Assembly (NCBI GenBank): GCA_025055285.1
Contig: JANWXM010000004.1
Span: 62,001-126,000 of the forward strand
DNA from: Saprospiraceae bacterium
GTDB lineage: Bacteria; Bacteroidota; Bacteroidia; Chitinophagales; Saprospiraceae
Length of the DNA: 64,000 nt
Reading direction: 5' to 3'
Part shown: one piece after another, positions 37,212 through 46,326 of the stretch
How positions within the stretch are numbered: the stretch's first letter is position 1
How the letters are laid out: every line of letters begins with the position of its first letter
Made by a program: the position numbers and the translations under genes
Notes under the pieces: generated by a model
The model's input: only the letters and a program-made list of their open reading frames with translations
What the model was told of the DNA's origin: nothing
Database searches by the model: none

Positions 37212-37964
37212 ATGGTTGTTGCTGTAATTCCAGCTCGATACGCCTCCACTCGTTTTCCGGGCAAGCCTTTAGTGGATATATGGGGAAAAAGTATGCTTCA
37301 ACGCGTGTGGGAACGGGTGTGTATGGCTACTTCGGTAAAGCGTGTCGTCATAGCCACCGATGATGAGCGAATTTACGAACATGCGCGCTCTTTTGGTGCC
37401 GAGGTAATAATGACGCGTGCAGATCATCGCAGTGGCACAGACCGATGCGCAGAAGCAGTTGCCGGTATTGAAGCAGCCGACATTGTGCTTAACATTCAAG
37501 GAGACGAGCCTTTCGTACAACCAGATCAAATCAACCTGCTGGTTCGCACCCTGAGGGAGGAGCCCGAATGTCCCATCGCCACACTAGTTAAGCGCATCTG
37601 CGACCAAGAAGAGTTGTTCAGTCCTAACGTTGTCAAGGCAGTGTTCTCTGAGCGTCGGCGCGCTCTCTATTTTAGCAGGCACCCTATTCCCTTTGTACGT
37701 GGAGCTGCGCCCGAGACGTGGCTAGCCAAAACGGTATTCTACAAGCACATAGGTATGTATGCTTTTCGCCGCTCTGTGCTGTTGCAATTAGCTCAACTTC
37801 CTGACTCGCCTCTCGAGCAGGCCGAGTCGCTAGAGCAGTTGCGCTGGTTGGCTCATGGCTACGACCTTGCCGTGGGCATCACGGAACAGGAAAGCATAAG
37901 CATTGACACACCGGAGGACTTACAACGCCTACTTGCTACACTAAAGCCTGCCGACACATTCTAA
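37212..37964 (+). CDS. kdsB: 3-deoxy-manno-octulosonate cytidylyltransferase
   Basis: 250 residues. Activates KDO with CTP to CMP-KDO for lipopolysaccharide inner core. Recognised by VVAVIPARYASTRFPGKPL, VVIATDDERI, MTRADHRSGTDRCAE, DIVLNIQGDEPFVQPDQI and SIDTPEDLQRLLA. Cytoplasmic, usual length. Its presence indicates the host makes KDO-containing LPS. The last four bases overlap the end of sucC on the other strand. Confidence 0.95.
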   Translation: MVVAVIPARYASTRFPGKPLVDIWGKSMLQRVWERVCMATSVKRVVIATDDERIYEHARSFGAEVIMTRADHRSGTDRCAEAVAGIEAADIVLNIQGDEPFVQPDQINLLVRTLREEPECPIATLVKRICDQEELFSPNVVKAVFSERRRALYFSRHPIPFVRGAAPETWLAKTVFYKHIGMYAFRRSVLLQLAQLPDSPLEQAESLEQLRWLAHGYDLAVGITEQESISIDTPEDLQRLLATLKPADTF

Positions 37965-39151
37965 CGAAGCACCCGGGCTACGAGCTCGGCAGCTTCTTGA
38001 AACTCCACGGCACCCATAACCCGCAAACCAGACTCGTCGATGATCTTCTTAGCGATATCCGCATTTGTGCCTTGTAAACGAACAATAACGGGCACGGGGA
38101 TGTCGCCAATAGACTTATAGGCATCTACCACGCCTTGGGCTACGCGGTCGCATCGTACAATGCCGCCGAAGATATTAATGAGGATGGCTTTTACATTAGG
38201 ATCCTTCAGGATGATACGCATCGCTTTTTCTACGCGTTGGGCATCGGCTGTGCCTCCAACATCTAGGAAGTTGGCCGGCTCACCTCCAGAGAGTTTGATG
38301 AGATCCATCGTGGCCATAGCTAAACCAGCACCATTGACCATGCAGCCGACGTTGCCATCCAACTTAATGTAATTTAGGTCATATTGACGAGCCTCTACGT
38401 CGATAGGGTCTTCTTCCTCTGGATCGCCAAGAGCAGCCAAATCTGGGTGGCGCATCAACGCGTTATCGTCGAGAACGACTTTTGCATCAACCGCGATAAT
38501 TTGGTCATCGGCAGTCTTAAGGCATGGATTGATTTCAAAAAGGGAGGCATCGCTCCCAATAAAAGCAGCATAAAGTTTCTGGACAAATGCTGTCATCTCT
38601 TTGTGGGCCTGACCGCTCAACCCCAGGTTATACGCTACTTTAGCCGCTTGAAAAGGGCGAAGACCTAAGAGTGGATCAATAAACTCAGTAAATACGCGCT
38701 CCGGCGTCTTTTCTGCTACCGCCTCAATGTCCATGCCGCCGTCAGGAGAGTAAACGATAACGTTGGCATTGCGCGCTCGATCGGTTAGAATGCTAACGTA
38801 GAACTCCTTCGGCTCAGTTGGACCAGGATAGAAGACATCCTGCGCCACCAATACTTTGCGTACTAGTTTTCCTTGAGGGGGAGTTTGCGGTGTCTTTAGC
38901 ATCATCCCTAAAATTTGGCTAGCAATTTGTCGCGCTTCTTCTGGGCTTTTAGCTAATTTAACTCCGCCGCCTTTGCCTCGGCCGCCTGCATGAATTTGTG
39001 CTTTGACAACACACCACTCCGACTGGTAGAGCTCTCTCAGTCGATGCGCGGCTGCTTCGGCTTCTTCCGGCGTATGCGCAAGGATGCCTTCTTGAATTTT
39101 GACCCCATAAGATTTGAGGAGCTCTTTGCCTTGATACTCGTGTAAGTTCAT
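37961..39151 (-). CDS. sucC: Succinyl-CoA synthetase (ADP-forming) beta subunit
   Basis: 396 residues. ATP-grasp N-terminal part [40 protein letters not shown], and the ligase domain with [29 protein letters not shown] and [14 protein letters not shown]. With SucD it forms succinate from succinyl-CoA with ATP synthesis, in the TCA cycle. sucD is not adjacent, as often in Bacteroidetes. Length normal. Confidence 0.95.
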   Translation of the reverse strand: MNLHEYQGKELLKSYGVKIQEGILAHTPEEAEAAAHRLRELYQSEWCVVKAQIHAGGRGKGGGVKLAKSPEEARQIASQILGMMLKTPQTPPQGKLVRKVLVAQDVFYPGPTEPKEFYVSILTDRARNANVIVYSPDGGMDIEAVAEKTPERVFTEFIDPLLGLRPFQAAKVAYNLGLSGQAHKEMTAFVQKLYAAFIGSDASLFEINPCLKTADDQIIAVDAKVVLDDNALMRHPDLAALGDPEEEDPIDVEARQYDLNYIKLDGNVGCMVNGAGLAMATMDLIKLSGGEPANFLDVGGTADAQRVEKAMRIILKDPNVKAILINIFGGIVRCDRVAQGVVDAYKSIGDIPVPVIVRLQGTNADIAKKIIDESGLRVMGAVEFQEAAELVARVLR

Positions 39152-39337
39152 GATTAACAGAGCGTTATTCTAGTTGAACCCCAGCAATTGCCGAAAAAAG
39201 AACAGCTATTAGTGCAGCAAACATCCGTAAAATTCTCGAAACGAAAAGAGCCTCCGCGCGCATAAAACTTGCCTCTTACAAAGGAAGCGTATACACACAG
39301 CGTTTTTTGCCAAGAGATGTTAGGTTGTGAGAAACCT

Positions 39338-39353
39338 TAAGAGACTTCTCTTA
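39338..39353 (+). promoter_or_regulatory. Operator-like inverted repeat upstream of the nitrilase gene
   Basis: TAAGAGA-CT-TCTCTTA is a perfect 7-bp inverted repeat with 2-base spacer, ending 31 bases before the ATG. It may bind a dimeric regulator. Confidence 0.3.
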
Positions 39354-39384
39354 CGTAACTTGGTCGCCTACTTTACCGACTCGT

Positions 39385-40158
39385 ATGCGCTTAACAATTG
39401 TCCAGAGTGATCTTATATGGGAATCGCCGGCTGAGAATCGCACGCGTTTTGAACGCCTTTTAGCACCACTGCGCGGACAGACAGACGTTGTTGTCTTGCC
39501 CGAAATGTTCACTACGGGCTTTTCAATGAACGCTGCTGCTCTTGCCGAAGCTATGGATGGCTCTACTGTGCGCTGGCTCCAACGATGGGCTACTGAGCTT
39601 GATGCAGCCGTAACGGGTAGTTTCATATGTCGCGATGGCGAAAACTTTTACAATCGCCTGGTAGTCGCCCTGCCTACAGGTACGATATATCATTACGACA
39701 AACGGCACCTCTTTGGGCTCGGTATGGAGGACAAGACTTTCACGGCCGGGCGAAAGCGGCTTATCTTCGAATGGCGCGGTTGGCGCATCTGCCCGCTTAT
39801 TTGCTACGACTTGCGTTTTCCTGTTTGGAATCGCCAGCCTGCAGACGAAAGGCCCTACGACATGTTGCTCTATGTAGCCAATTGGCCGAGCCGGCGTGCT
39901 CATCACTGGCGGAGGTTACTGCCTGCTCGGGCAATAGAGAACCTCTGCTATGTCGCTGCTGTCAACATCATAGGCACAGACGGTAACGGTCTGGAGTATC
40001 AAGGCGAATCTGGTATTTGGGATTTTAACGGACAGGCCCTCTGTTTTCTAACCCATCAGAAGGGCTTTTTTACTGCTGAACTTTCTTTGGAGGCGTTACG
40101 AGAATATCGCGCGCAGATGCCTTTCCTGCAAGATGCCGATAAGTTCGTTGTCTGGTGA
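39385..40158 (+). CDS. Nitrilase-family amidohydrolase (omega-amidase-like)
   Basis: 257 residues. Carbon-nitrogen hydrolase with the Glu-Lys-Cys triad: VVLPEMFTTGFSMN, YDKRHLFGLGMED and ICPLICYDLRFPVW. MRLTIVQSDLIWESPAENR is a typical start. Closest named family is the YafV/omega-amidase group, which hydrolyses 2-oxoglutaramate and similar amides for metabolite repair. Cytoplasmic; no partner gene beside it. Confidence 0.9.
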   Translation: MRLTIVQSDLIWESPAENRTRFERLLAPLRGQTDVVVLPEMFTTGFSMNAAALAEAMDGSTVRWLQRWATELDAAVTGSFICRDGENFYNRLVVALPTGTIYHYDKRHLFGLGMEDKTFTAGRKRLIFEWRGWRICPLICYDLRFPVWNRQPADERPYDMLLYVANWPSRRAHHWRRLLPARAIENLCYVAAVNIIGTDGNGLEYQGESGIWDFNGQALCFLTHQKGFFTAELSLEALREYRAQMPFLQDADKFVVW

Positions 40159-40192
40159 ACCTTTTTTCTTAAAACAGAAAGATACTCGCAAT

Positions 40193-42250
40193 CTAGTGTC
40201 GGATTTCCACGATTTCTACGCGGCGTTCGCGGGCGGCGTCGGGATGGTAAATGGAGTTTCGCTCATCGCGTAGGTCGTCGCTGATGTCCCGCCGAGCTGT
40301 GGCTTCGCCGAAGCTGGTTTCCAATATTTTGAGTTGGTTGTTCCTTATGAAGGGTAGGAGGGCGCCATTTGCGTAAGTGCTGAAGTAGTTGCGAACACTG
40401 CTGATTCGGCGTTTTGCCAGAGCAAGGTTGTAATCTGTCTCGGCTCGAGGGCTCGTAAAGCCTTTAAGCACGATTTCAATTGTTTCACCAGCTTGGAGGC
40501 GTTCTAGGAGGAGTTCGCATAATTGTTCTAGGCGTTCATAGCCGCGGCGGACAGCATTCTCGAAGAAAGCATCTACTTGTTGCTCGGCGCTGTCGCGCAA
40601 TGCGCCCTGAAGACCGGCGGCAAAACGCTCGCGATATTCATTTTGGCGCTCTAGATAAGGAACGACGGTTTCTGCATAGTTCTTAGCAGTGGTTGTTCGG
40701 CGCGTGCGTCGGTCGGGCTCATCATTATCGAAATAAAGAGGTAACCCGATAAAGTCTTCAAATTGCGGAGGTTTAGTCGATGGCAGCAGCGATGAGTAGC
40801 TTGGTTCAGGAGATGGAGGCGCAGGTTCGGCAGGGTGTTCTAATTTGGGCGAAGGCGGCTGAGCTGGGAGAGGTAAGGATACTGTAAATAGGTCGTTGCA
40901 ACAGAACTTATTTACATCGTCGAGATATAGGGCACCTGGGCGATTACTGCTCAAATAGCCTGATCGACCATCGGGCGAGACGATGAAATAGAAGTCATTG
41001 TAAGGAGTATTCAGCCCTAGACCAATATTTTCAGGTAGCGCAAGTTGGCCTGAGGAGTCGCGGCGCGTGCGGTAAATATCAAAGCCGCCGAAATTCTCTG
41101 AATGGCCATTGGAGCTGAAATAGAGGGTCTGAGTGGCCTCATGGAAGAAAGGAGAAACCTCATCGCCTGGCGTATTTAGAGCGTTTGCGTTGATAGGCTG
41201 TGCAAAGGCTGGCAATGGGAATGGTTTGCGAGCGTCAGCAGGGATGTGGCAAGGGCAGAACCAGTTCGTATCCAGAGGTACATACCAGAGGTCGAGCCCG
41301 CCCTGTCCACCGGGGCGATCGCTAACGAACCACAACAGGAGCTGTTCGGTTACTGTATCGAAAGCTACGTTTGGTTGAGTTGTAGTGTAGCCCGCAAGAT
41401 TAATGGGTTCAGGGAGGCGGATGGGTTTAGTCCATCGCTTGCGAAGGTCCTGAACAGTTAGCCATAGTTCGCAGCGAATATCGGAGGCGTTTTGATTTTT
41501 ACACAAGGTGAACAAGAGAAAACGCCCTTCTCCAAAAAAGGCAGGATGGGCTACATGTGCAGTATCTATGTTGGGAAAAGGTCGGGAGGCTTCGCGTGCT
41601 CGTCCATTCTTGACTGAGAGCATCACTTTGGTAAGTTTGGCTTTGGGCTCGTTCTTGTCACTGCGCTTATCGAATCTATAAGAAGAGAAGAAGAGCGAGT
41701 CGCCTACGAGTATTGGAGCAAAGTCGCTGAAAGGGCTGTTGATGTGCTTACCTGCATTTTTTACGAGGACGGTGTCTTTTCTAGGAGGCTGTTGGCGTGC
41801 CCATTGGCAGGCTTTTAGGTAAGTATGGGCCAGCACCGCAAATGTCGAAGTGGGATTCTGCTCTATAAAATGCCTGAAGTAGTACTCCGCTTCCTCATAC
41901 TTGCCTTGCTTGCGCAACACTTCGCCTAGCCACAAATTGACCAGCGGGCGAGTAGATTTTCGCTTCTCTAAGGCCAAGAGGCGGCGATACCACCGTTCTG
42001 CTAAAGCATCTGCATGAATATGGCGAGCACTTTCGGCGCTTTTCCATAGGAGTTCAAGGTCGTCGGGTTTTCGGCTTAGCGCTACTTGGTAGTAGTGTAG
42101 TGCTGCACCGTAATCTTTAAGCTCAAAGGCTTTATCGCCTGCGCGCTCGTAACTGCGGGACGACTGGGCTTTACTGACAAACGAAGCAAGCGCGATCGGA
42201 ACAAGAAGACTCATCCATCGCAGCTGGATACGAGCAAAGAATGCCATCAT
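40193..42250 (-). CDS. OmpA-family protein with TPR and WD40-like (PD40) repeats
   Basis: 685 residues. Signal peptide ending near FVSKA before Gln. N-terminal TPR-like helices (DKAFELKDYGAALHYYQVALSRKPDD, GKYEEAEYYFRHFIEQNP), central PD40 propeller repeats (GDSLFFSSYRFDKRSDK, LWFVSDRPGGQGGLDLWYV, LYFSSNGHSENFGGFDIYR, RSGYLSSNRPGA), a Pro-rich linker, and a C-terminal OmpA peptidoglycan-binding domain (IEIVLKGFTSPRAETDYNLALAKRRISSVRNY). This architecture (PorE-like) often pairs with PorP/SprF proteins. It follows the PorP-like gene by 19 bases and probably tethers it to the cell wall. Confidence 0.9.
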   Translation of the reverse strand: MMAFFARIQLRWMSLLVPIALASFVSKAQSSRSYERAGDKAFELKDYGAALHYYQVALSRKPDDLELLWKSAESARHIHADALAERWYRRLLALEKRKSTRPLVNLWLGEVLRKQGKYEEAEYYFRHFIEQNPTSTFAVLAHTYLKACQWARQQPPRKDTVLVKNAGKHINSPFSDFAPILVGDSLFFSSYRFDKRSDKNEPKAKLTKVMLSVKNGRAREASRPFPNIDTAHVAHPAFFGEGRFLLFTLCKNQNASDIRCELWLTVQDLRKRWTKPIRLPEPINLAGYTTTQPNVAFDTVTEQLLLWFVSDRPGGQGGLDLWYVPLDTNWFCPCHIPADARKPFPLPAFAQPINANALNTPGDEVSPFFHEATQTLYFSSNGHSENFGGFDIYRTRRDSSGQLALPENIGLGLNTPYNDFYFIVSPDGRSGYLSSNRPGALYLDDVNKFCCNDLFTVSLPLPAQPPSPKLEHPAEPAPPSPEPSYSSLLPSTKPPQFEDFIGLPLYFDNDEPDRRTRRTTTAKNYAETVVPYLERQNEYRERFAAGLQGALRDSAEQQVDAFFENAVRRGYERLEQLCELLLERLQAGETIEIVLKGFTSPRAETDYNLALAKRRISSVRNYFSTYANGALLPFIRNNQLKILETSFGEATARRDISDDLRDERNSIYHPDAARERRVEIVEIRH

Positions 42251-42269
42251 ATGACAGTATGGACAGGGC

Positions 42270-43268
42270 TTAGAAAACCGGACATACCTTAAACGTTTTT
42301 ACAGGCGGAGGAGGTATAGGCCGGTAAACAGTCACTAATTCGAAGCCGCCGCGTCCGCGGGTAGCAACCTGAAAGTCAGAAATATTCCAATCGTAGCTGG
42401 CGCCCACGATCCAATCGCCAAATTCATATTGGAGTGCAGTGATGAGGGCGTCACCTAGGCGAATGGATCCTGTGAGGCGTAGGGCTGTTTCTTGAGGTCG
42501 CAACCACAAGCGCATACCGCTACCGAGCACCCACTCGCGAGCCGAGCCCATTTGCCAGGCGCCCGCTATTGCTACAGCATCCAGGTATGTACTTATCTTT
42601 TGGGTAGCATGACCAGTTGCAGCCCACCGAATAGGCAGCAGAGAGGCGCTTGGTGCGTCGCGAAAACTCACTTCAGGGCGATTTATGTGGAAACTACCTA
42701 GCCCAATCTCGGCAACGCTGCGATAATCAGGACTCGATAAGCGCCAACTTATCCCTACGCCAAACGTGGGTTGAAGCCCAGAAGTTTGATTGAAGTCTTC
42801 TCCTGTTGGTTTTGCTGGGTCAAAGGCGTCGCCTGTCCACTGGTTACCAAATTTAAGCCGGCTAATGTCGAATTGTCTTTGGAATACACTCCCACTGAAG
42901 CCGATCGCCAGATACTGGTTGGTACCCAGGCGCTGAGCTACACTAACCGACAAAGCTGCTTGAACCCATGACAATCCAGCGTCGCCAGCTCGATCGCCCT
43001 GCAATACGAGACCCGCTGAAGCTGAGTGCGCCCCTCGCTTCCACAGCTTGCGATCGGCGCCCACCGCCAACGACTGATAAGAGACTGGAACACTCGTCCA
43101 TTGGCTGCGAACCAACCCCATCGCGCGTACCTCGCCCTCGAAAGCTCCTGTCAGCGCCGGAGAGCAGTGCATGGGGTGATGATAAAACTGGGAGAAATGC
43201 AGGTCTTGTCCTATTGAAGCAATTCCAAAAGCACAAAGCAAATACGTTAAAAGCGCTCGAGCCAGCAT
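42270..43268 (-). CDS. PorP/SprF-family type IX secretion membrane protein
   Basis: 332 residues. Short signal before GQDLHFSQFYHHPMHCSPALTGAF, the family's conserved start (D-HFSQF---P---NPA-TG-F). GEVRAMGLVRSQW and barrel strands follow, ending in a proline-rich tail, PIPPPPVKTFKVCPVF. SprF and PorP members help export or attach T9SS cargo at the outer membrane; many paralogs serve a single cargo. Next gene is the OmpA/PD40 protein, 19 bases away, a recurrent pair. Confidence 0.9.
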   Translation of the reverse strand: MLARALLTYLLCAFGIASIGQDLHFSQFYHHPMHCSPALTGAFEGEVRAMGLVRSQWTSVPVSYQSLAVGADRKLWKRGAHSASAGLVLQGDRAGDAGLSWVQAALSVSVAQRLGTNQYLAIGFSGSVFQRQFDISRLKFGNQWTGDAFDPAKPTGEDFNQTSGLQPTFGVGISWRLSSPDYRSVAEIGLGSFHINRPEVSFRDAPSASLLPIRWAATGHATQKISTYLDAVAIAGAWQMGSAREWVLGSGMRLWLRPQETALRLTGSIRLGDALITALQYEFGDWIVGASYDWNISDFQVATRGRGGFELVTVYRPIPPPPVKTFKVCPVF

Positions 43269-43385
43269 TGAAAAGACTATTTTGCTCTCTTGGCCCGAAG
43301 GTACACGTCTTTTCTGAATTTACTAAAGCTCTCTTAATATCTTCATGCTCCACTGGGTCAGGAAAGACTATACCGATAAGCCTAT

Positions 43386-43799
43386 TTACTCCTGTTCTCG
43401 GTAGTCGAACTCTTCGTCTTGAGGCAGGAAGTTGGGGTGTTCGCTGGCTCTTCCGCGGGCGTTTTGCTCGGCTAGCGTTAAGCGGTCAGTAGTGCTAGTT
43501 ACGAGCCAGGTATCCCCCGATTTGCGCATGATTTGAACGTACAGGCCGAAAGTCTTTTCGAGCAAAGCTTCTGCCTCAAACGTGGGCATTGTTGGAGGTA
43601 ATTCTACGAAACCCGACTTTGGCTCGGCCATCAGCGTACCAAGCGTGATGGAAGTGTCTTTCACAAGATAAGATGCCGGCGAGCCTTTGAAAGCGCGATG
43701 AGGTTGAGTGAAAAAACTTAACTGAAGGTATGGGTATTCTGCTTGAAAAGCCTTTTGTACTTCTTGAATTGTTTTTTCCGGCGAGATGTATAGTTTCAT
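43386..43799 (-). CDS. Conserved hypothetical protein
   Basis: 137 residues. MKLYISPEKTIQEVQKAFQAEYPYLQLSFF suggests a small alpha/beta fold with a central LGTLMAEPKSGFVELPPTMPTFEAEALLEKTFGLYVQIMRKSGDTWLVTSTTD. The C-terminus is acidic and Gln-rich. Occurs in the phylum without an assigned function as far as I know. No signal or membrane segment. 83 bases after the M28 gene and 117 before the PorP-like gene. Confidence 0.75.
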   Translation of the reverse strand: MKLYISPEKTIQEVQKAFQAEYPYLQLSFFTQPHRAFKGSPASYLVKDTSITLGTLMAEPKSGFVELPPTMPTFEAEALLEKTFGLYVQIMRKSGDTWLVTSTTDRLTLAEQNARGRASEHPNFLPQDEEFDYREQE

Positions 43800-43882
43800 C
43801 GCAGTAGCATGTATTTTATTTGAATTTCAACAAAAAATGCATTTAAAAACTATAATGTTCAGTTTTTCCATAGCGAATTTAT

Positions 43883-45520
43883 TTAATTTTTTACATCTAC
43901 GACAATTCGCGAAGGGCGATTTGCTAGATCCCAGGCGGTGTAGAAGGCCAATTGGGCCCGCTTGGCAGCCGCTTCGGCATTAATTTTATCTGCGGTGTCG
44001 GTAGGTTTGTGGTAATCGGCGTGCGTGCCATTGAAGTAAAAGATGGCCGGGATATTGCGCTCAGCAAAATTGTAGTGGTCGCTGCGCTCGTAAAAGCGAT
44101 TCGGGTCTCTGGGATCGTTGTATTTGTAATCTAGCTCTAATTGCGTGTAGACAGCATTGGCAAACTCGTTGATCTCGTGAAGTTCAGTGCTTAGGCGATT
44201 GGAACCAATAATGTAGACGTAGTTTGGGTTGTTTGCATGGCGGCTGTCCACGCGGCCCACCATGTCGATGTTTAAGTTGGCGATGGTGTTTTTAAGCGGG
44301 AAAAGCGGAAATTCGACGTAAAAACGCGAGCCAAGTAGACCTTTTTCCTCACCGCTAAAGAGGATGCATACTACACTGCGCCTTGGACCTACCCCTGCAG
44401 CTCTGGCTTGGGCAAACGCCTGCGCAATTTCGATGACACAGGATGTGCCCGAGGCATTGTCATCTGCGCCGTTGTAAATGATATCGCCGCTAGCGCCCAA
44501 ATGGTCGTAGTGGGCTGAAATGACCACGTACTCATTTTTTAAGACAGGGTCTAAACCTTCGATGAAGCCAACGACATTAGCGCCTTCCAGGGTTTGGACC
44601 TCCTTGCGCATGCGTACTGTTATTCTCGTCTTGATTTTCACTGGTTTAAACGAGGTAGCTTTTTTAGTGGCCGTTTCAAGAATTTCAGCAGCTTTTTCAG
44701 ACTTCTGTCCGAAAAGCGCATCAGCAACGCGTTGAGTGATAAAAATGGTATTGACCAAGCCTTTGTGCAATGGCTCGGCAACAGGCGAACTGGGCGTCCA
44801 CCCCCAAAGGGAGAGTTGGCGGCGGTTAGCGCGCATTACATGGCTTATGTCAGGCACAATAATGAGGGCTAAAGCAGCGCCTTTCTGGGCGGCAAGTTTA
44901 GCCTTACGCGTCCAGTCCACACTCCAAGCAGTTCGAGACTCGTTGCCAGTCAATAGGGAGAGACCGTTCTCATCGGTAGGCTCGCCGTCGTAGAAGACGA
45001 CTACCTTGCCGTGTACATTAGCATTGGCGTAGTGATTGATTTTTCTGTCCTCGATGCCGTAGCCGACAAAAATGACTTCTTTTGCCTTCAAGGTCGGTAA
45101 GTCAGCACTGTAAGCGGGTAGAGCGACATAATCCTTCCGTGAGGTAAACGTCGTGTCGTAGACAGTTAGCTCTAAATCAGCCCAGTTTTCGCGTTTGAGG
45201 AAAATGTTTTGAAAATATGTCTTTTGGTCGGCTATAGGAGGAAGTCCCATACTTTCGAACTGGGCGGCAATAAACGCAGCGGCACGGCGCTGGCCTTCTG
45301 TGCCTGTCTCACGCCCTTGCATGGCATCGGAGGCTAGAGTGTCTACTAAGCGTTTGATGTCTTCCGGCGTGATGGTGGCAGCAAAGGGACGAGCGTCCGG
45401 CAATTGATAATACCGCGGGCGTAATGAAAGAGACCTTGTAATGGAGTCGTCGTAGGTTCTCTGGGCACGTATGCTTGCATAGAAGGCGAGAAGAAAGGCT
45501 AATACTAAGGGTAATCTCAT
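43883..45520 (-). CDS. Secreted M28-family zinc aminopeptidase
   Basis: 545 residues from the ATG at 45520, beginning the signal MRLPLVLAFLLAFYASIRA before Gln. A PA-like insert (GYGIEDRKINHYANANVHGKVVVFYDGEP) precedes the M28 domain with zinc ligands in ISAHYDHLGASG, YNGADDNASGTS, LLFSGEEKGLLGSR and NLNIDMVGRVD, then HADYHKPTDTADKI. Removes N-terminal residues from peptides outside the cytoplasm. Its ATG overlaps the rpiB stop as ATGA, so translation is coupled. Confidence 0.9.
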   Translation of the reverse strand: MRLPLVLAFLLAFYASIRAQRTYDDSITRSLSLRPRYYQLPDARPFAATITPEDIKRLVDTLASDAMQGRETGTEGQRRAAAFIAAQFESMGLPPIADQKTYFQNIFLKRENWADLELTVYDTTFTSRKDYVALPAYSADLPTLKAKEVIFVGYGIEDRKINHYANANVHGKVVVFYDGEPTDENGLSLLTGNESRTAWSVDWTRKAKLAAQKGAALALIIVPDISHVMRANRRQLSLWGWTPSSPVAEPLHKGLVNTIFITQRVADALFGQKSEKAAEILETATKKATSFKPVKIKTRITVRMRKEVQTLEGANVVGFIEGLDPVLKNEYVVISAHYDHLGASGDIIYNGADDNASGTSCVIEIAQAFAQARAAGVGPRRSVVCILFSGEEKGLLGSRFYVEFPLFPLKNTIANLNIDMVGRVDSRHANNPNYVYIIGSNRLSTELHEINEFANAVYTQLELDYKYNDPRDPNRFYERSDHYNFAERNIPAIFYFNGTHADYHKPTDTADKINAEAAAKRAQLAFYTAWDLANRPSRIVVDVKN

Positions 45521-45972
45521 GGATGCGTAATTGTATGAGAGTGAATGCAAGGAATTTTTTCTATTCGGCGCTGGTGGCGCCCGCCTTCGAAGGGCGTTTC
45601 AAGAAATATGCGTACTATCGCTTGCGCCTGAGTTTCAGGCACGAAACGAACAGGCAAGGCGATCATGTTGGCGTCGTTGTGTTGGCGCGCAAGCGCGGCA
45701 ATTTCCTCTGTCCAACAGAGCGCACAGCGAATTCCGGCGTGTTTGTTTGCTGTCATCGCCACTCCATTGCCGCTTCCGCACAGGACAATGCCGTAATTCG
45801 CCTGACCTGTTTCTACGGCATAGGCTACAGCATGAGCAAAGTCGGGATAATCTACAGCCCCTGTTGAATGTGTTCCAAAATCTTGAACCACGTGCCCCAT
45901 GCGTTGAAGCATGGAAATCAAGCCATCCTTATAAGGATAGCCGGCGTGGTCGCAGCCAATTGCAATTCTCAT
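45517..45972 (-). CDS. rpiB: Ribose 5-phosphate isomerase B
   Basis: 151 residues. MRIAIGCDHAGYPYKDGLI, DFGTHSTGAVDYPDFAHAVA, VLCGSGNGVAMTANKHAGIR and LCWTEEIAALARQHNDANMIALP identify the RpiB/LacA/LacB family. Interconverts ribose 5-phosphate and ribulose 5-phosphate in the pentose phosphate pathway. The catalytic Cys is present in the LCGSGNG motif. Stop overlaps the M28 start by ATGA. Confidence 0.93.
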   Translation of the reverse strand: MRIAIGCDHAGYPYKDGLISMLQRMGHVVQDFGTHSTGAVDYPDFAHAVAYAVETGQANYGIVLCGSGNGVAMTANKHAGIRCALCWTEEIAALARQHNDANMIALPVRFVPETQAQAIVRIFLETPFEGGRHQRRIEKIPCIHSHTITHP

Positions 45973-46326
45973 CGTTTCATTTTTTTCTTAAAAGGCAAAG
46001 TTATGACAACAATTCTGCTAGCTATTCCCTCTGGCTGACCTCGCGCAGGAGAAGCGAAAAGCTGCTGCTCTCGAAGATTGTCGTTTGGTTAGGATTAGCG
46101 CATAAAATATCCTGAAACTACTCAATTTCCGGGAAAACTATTTGCGGCGATAGGCCTTTTGTGAGTAGGTAGAAGAACCCTTGCTTGGCCGCCTTGCATA
46201 CGGCCTTTGTAAGAAGAGCCAGTAAGCTTTAGTTGATGGATTTTTCACTCAATAAATGTTTTCAAAACTCCCATATCCCTACCAAGCGTACTTTTGAAGC
46301 GCATTTTAAACGCCAAAGGAATTGGT
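45973..46326. other. 354-bp intergenic region between divergent rpiB and subtilase genes
   Basis: Holds the rpiB promoter near 46000. Toward the subtilase gene I see only a short GGCCG/CGGCC hairpin around 46190. No clear TAnnTTTG for the subtilase, no RNA gene and no coding sequence. Confidence 0.4.
45996..46003 (-). promoter_or_regulatory. -7 box TAACTTTG for rpiB
   Basis: Minus-strand TAACTTTG ends 23 bases before the rpiB ATG. Exact TAnnTTTG fit; drives the rpiB-M28 pair at least. Confidence 0.5.
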
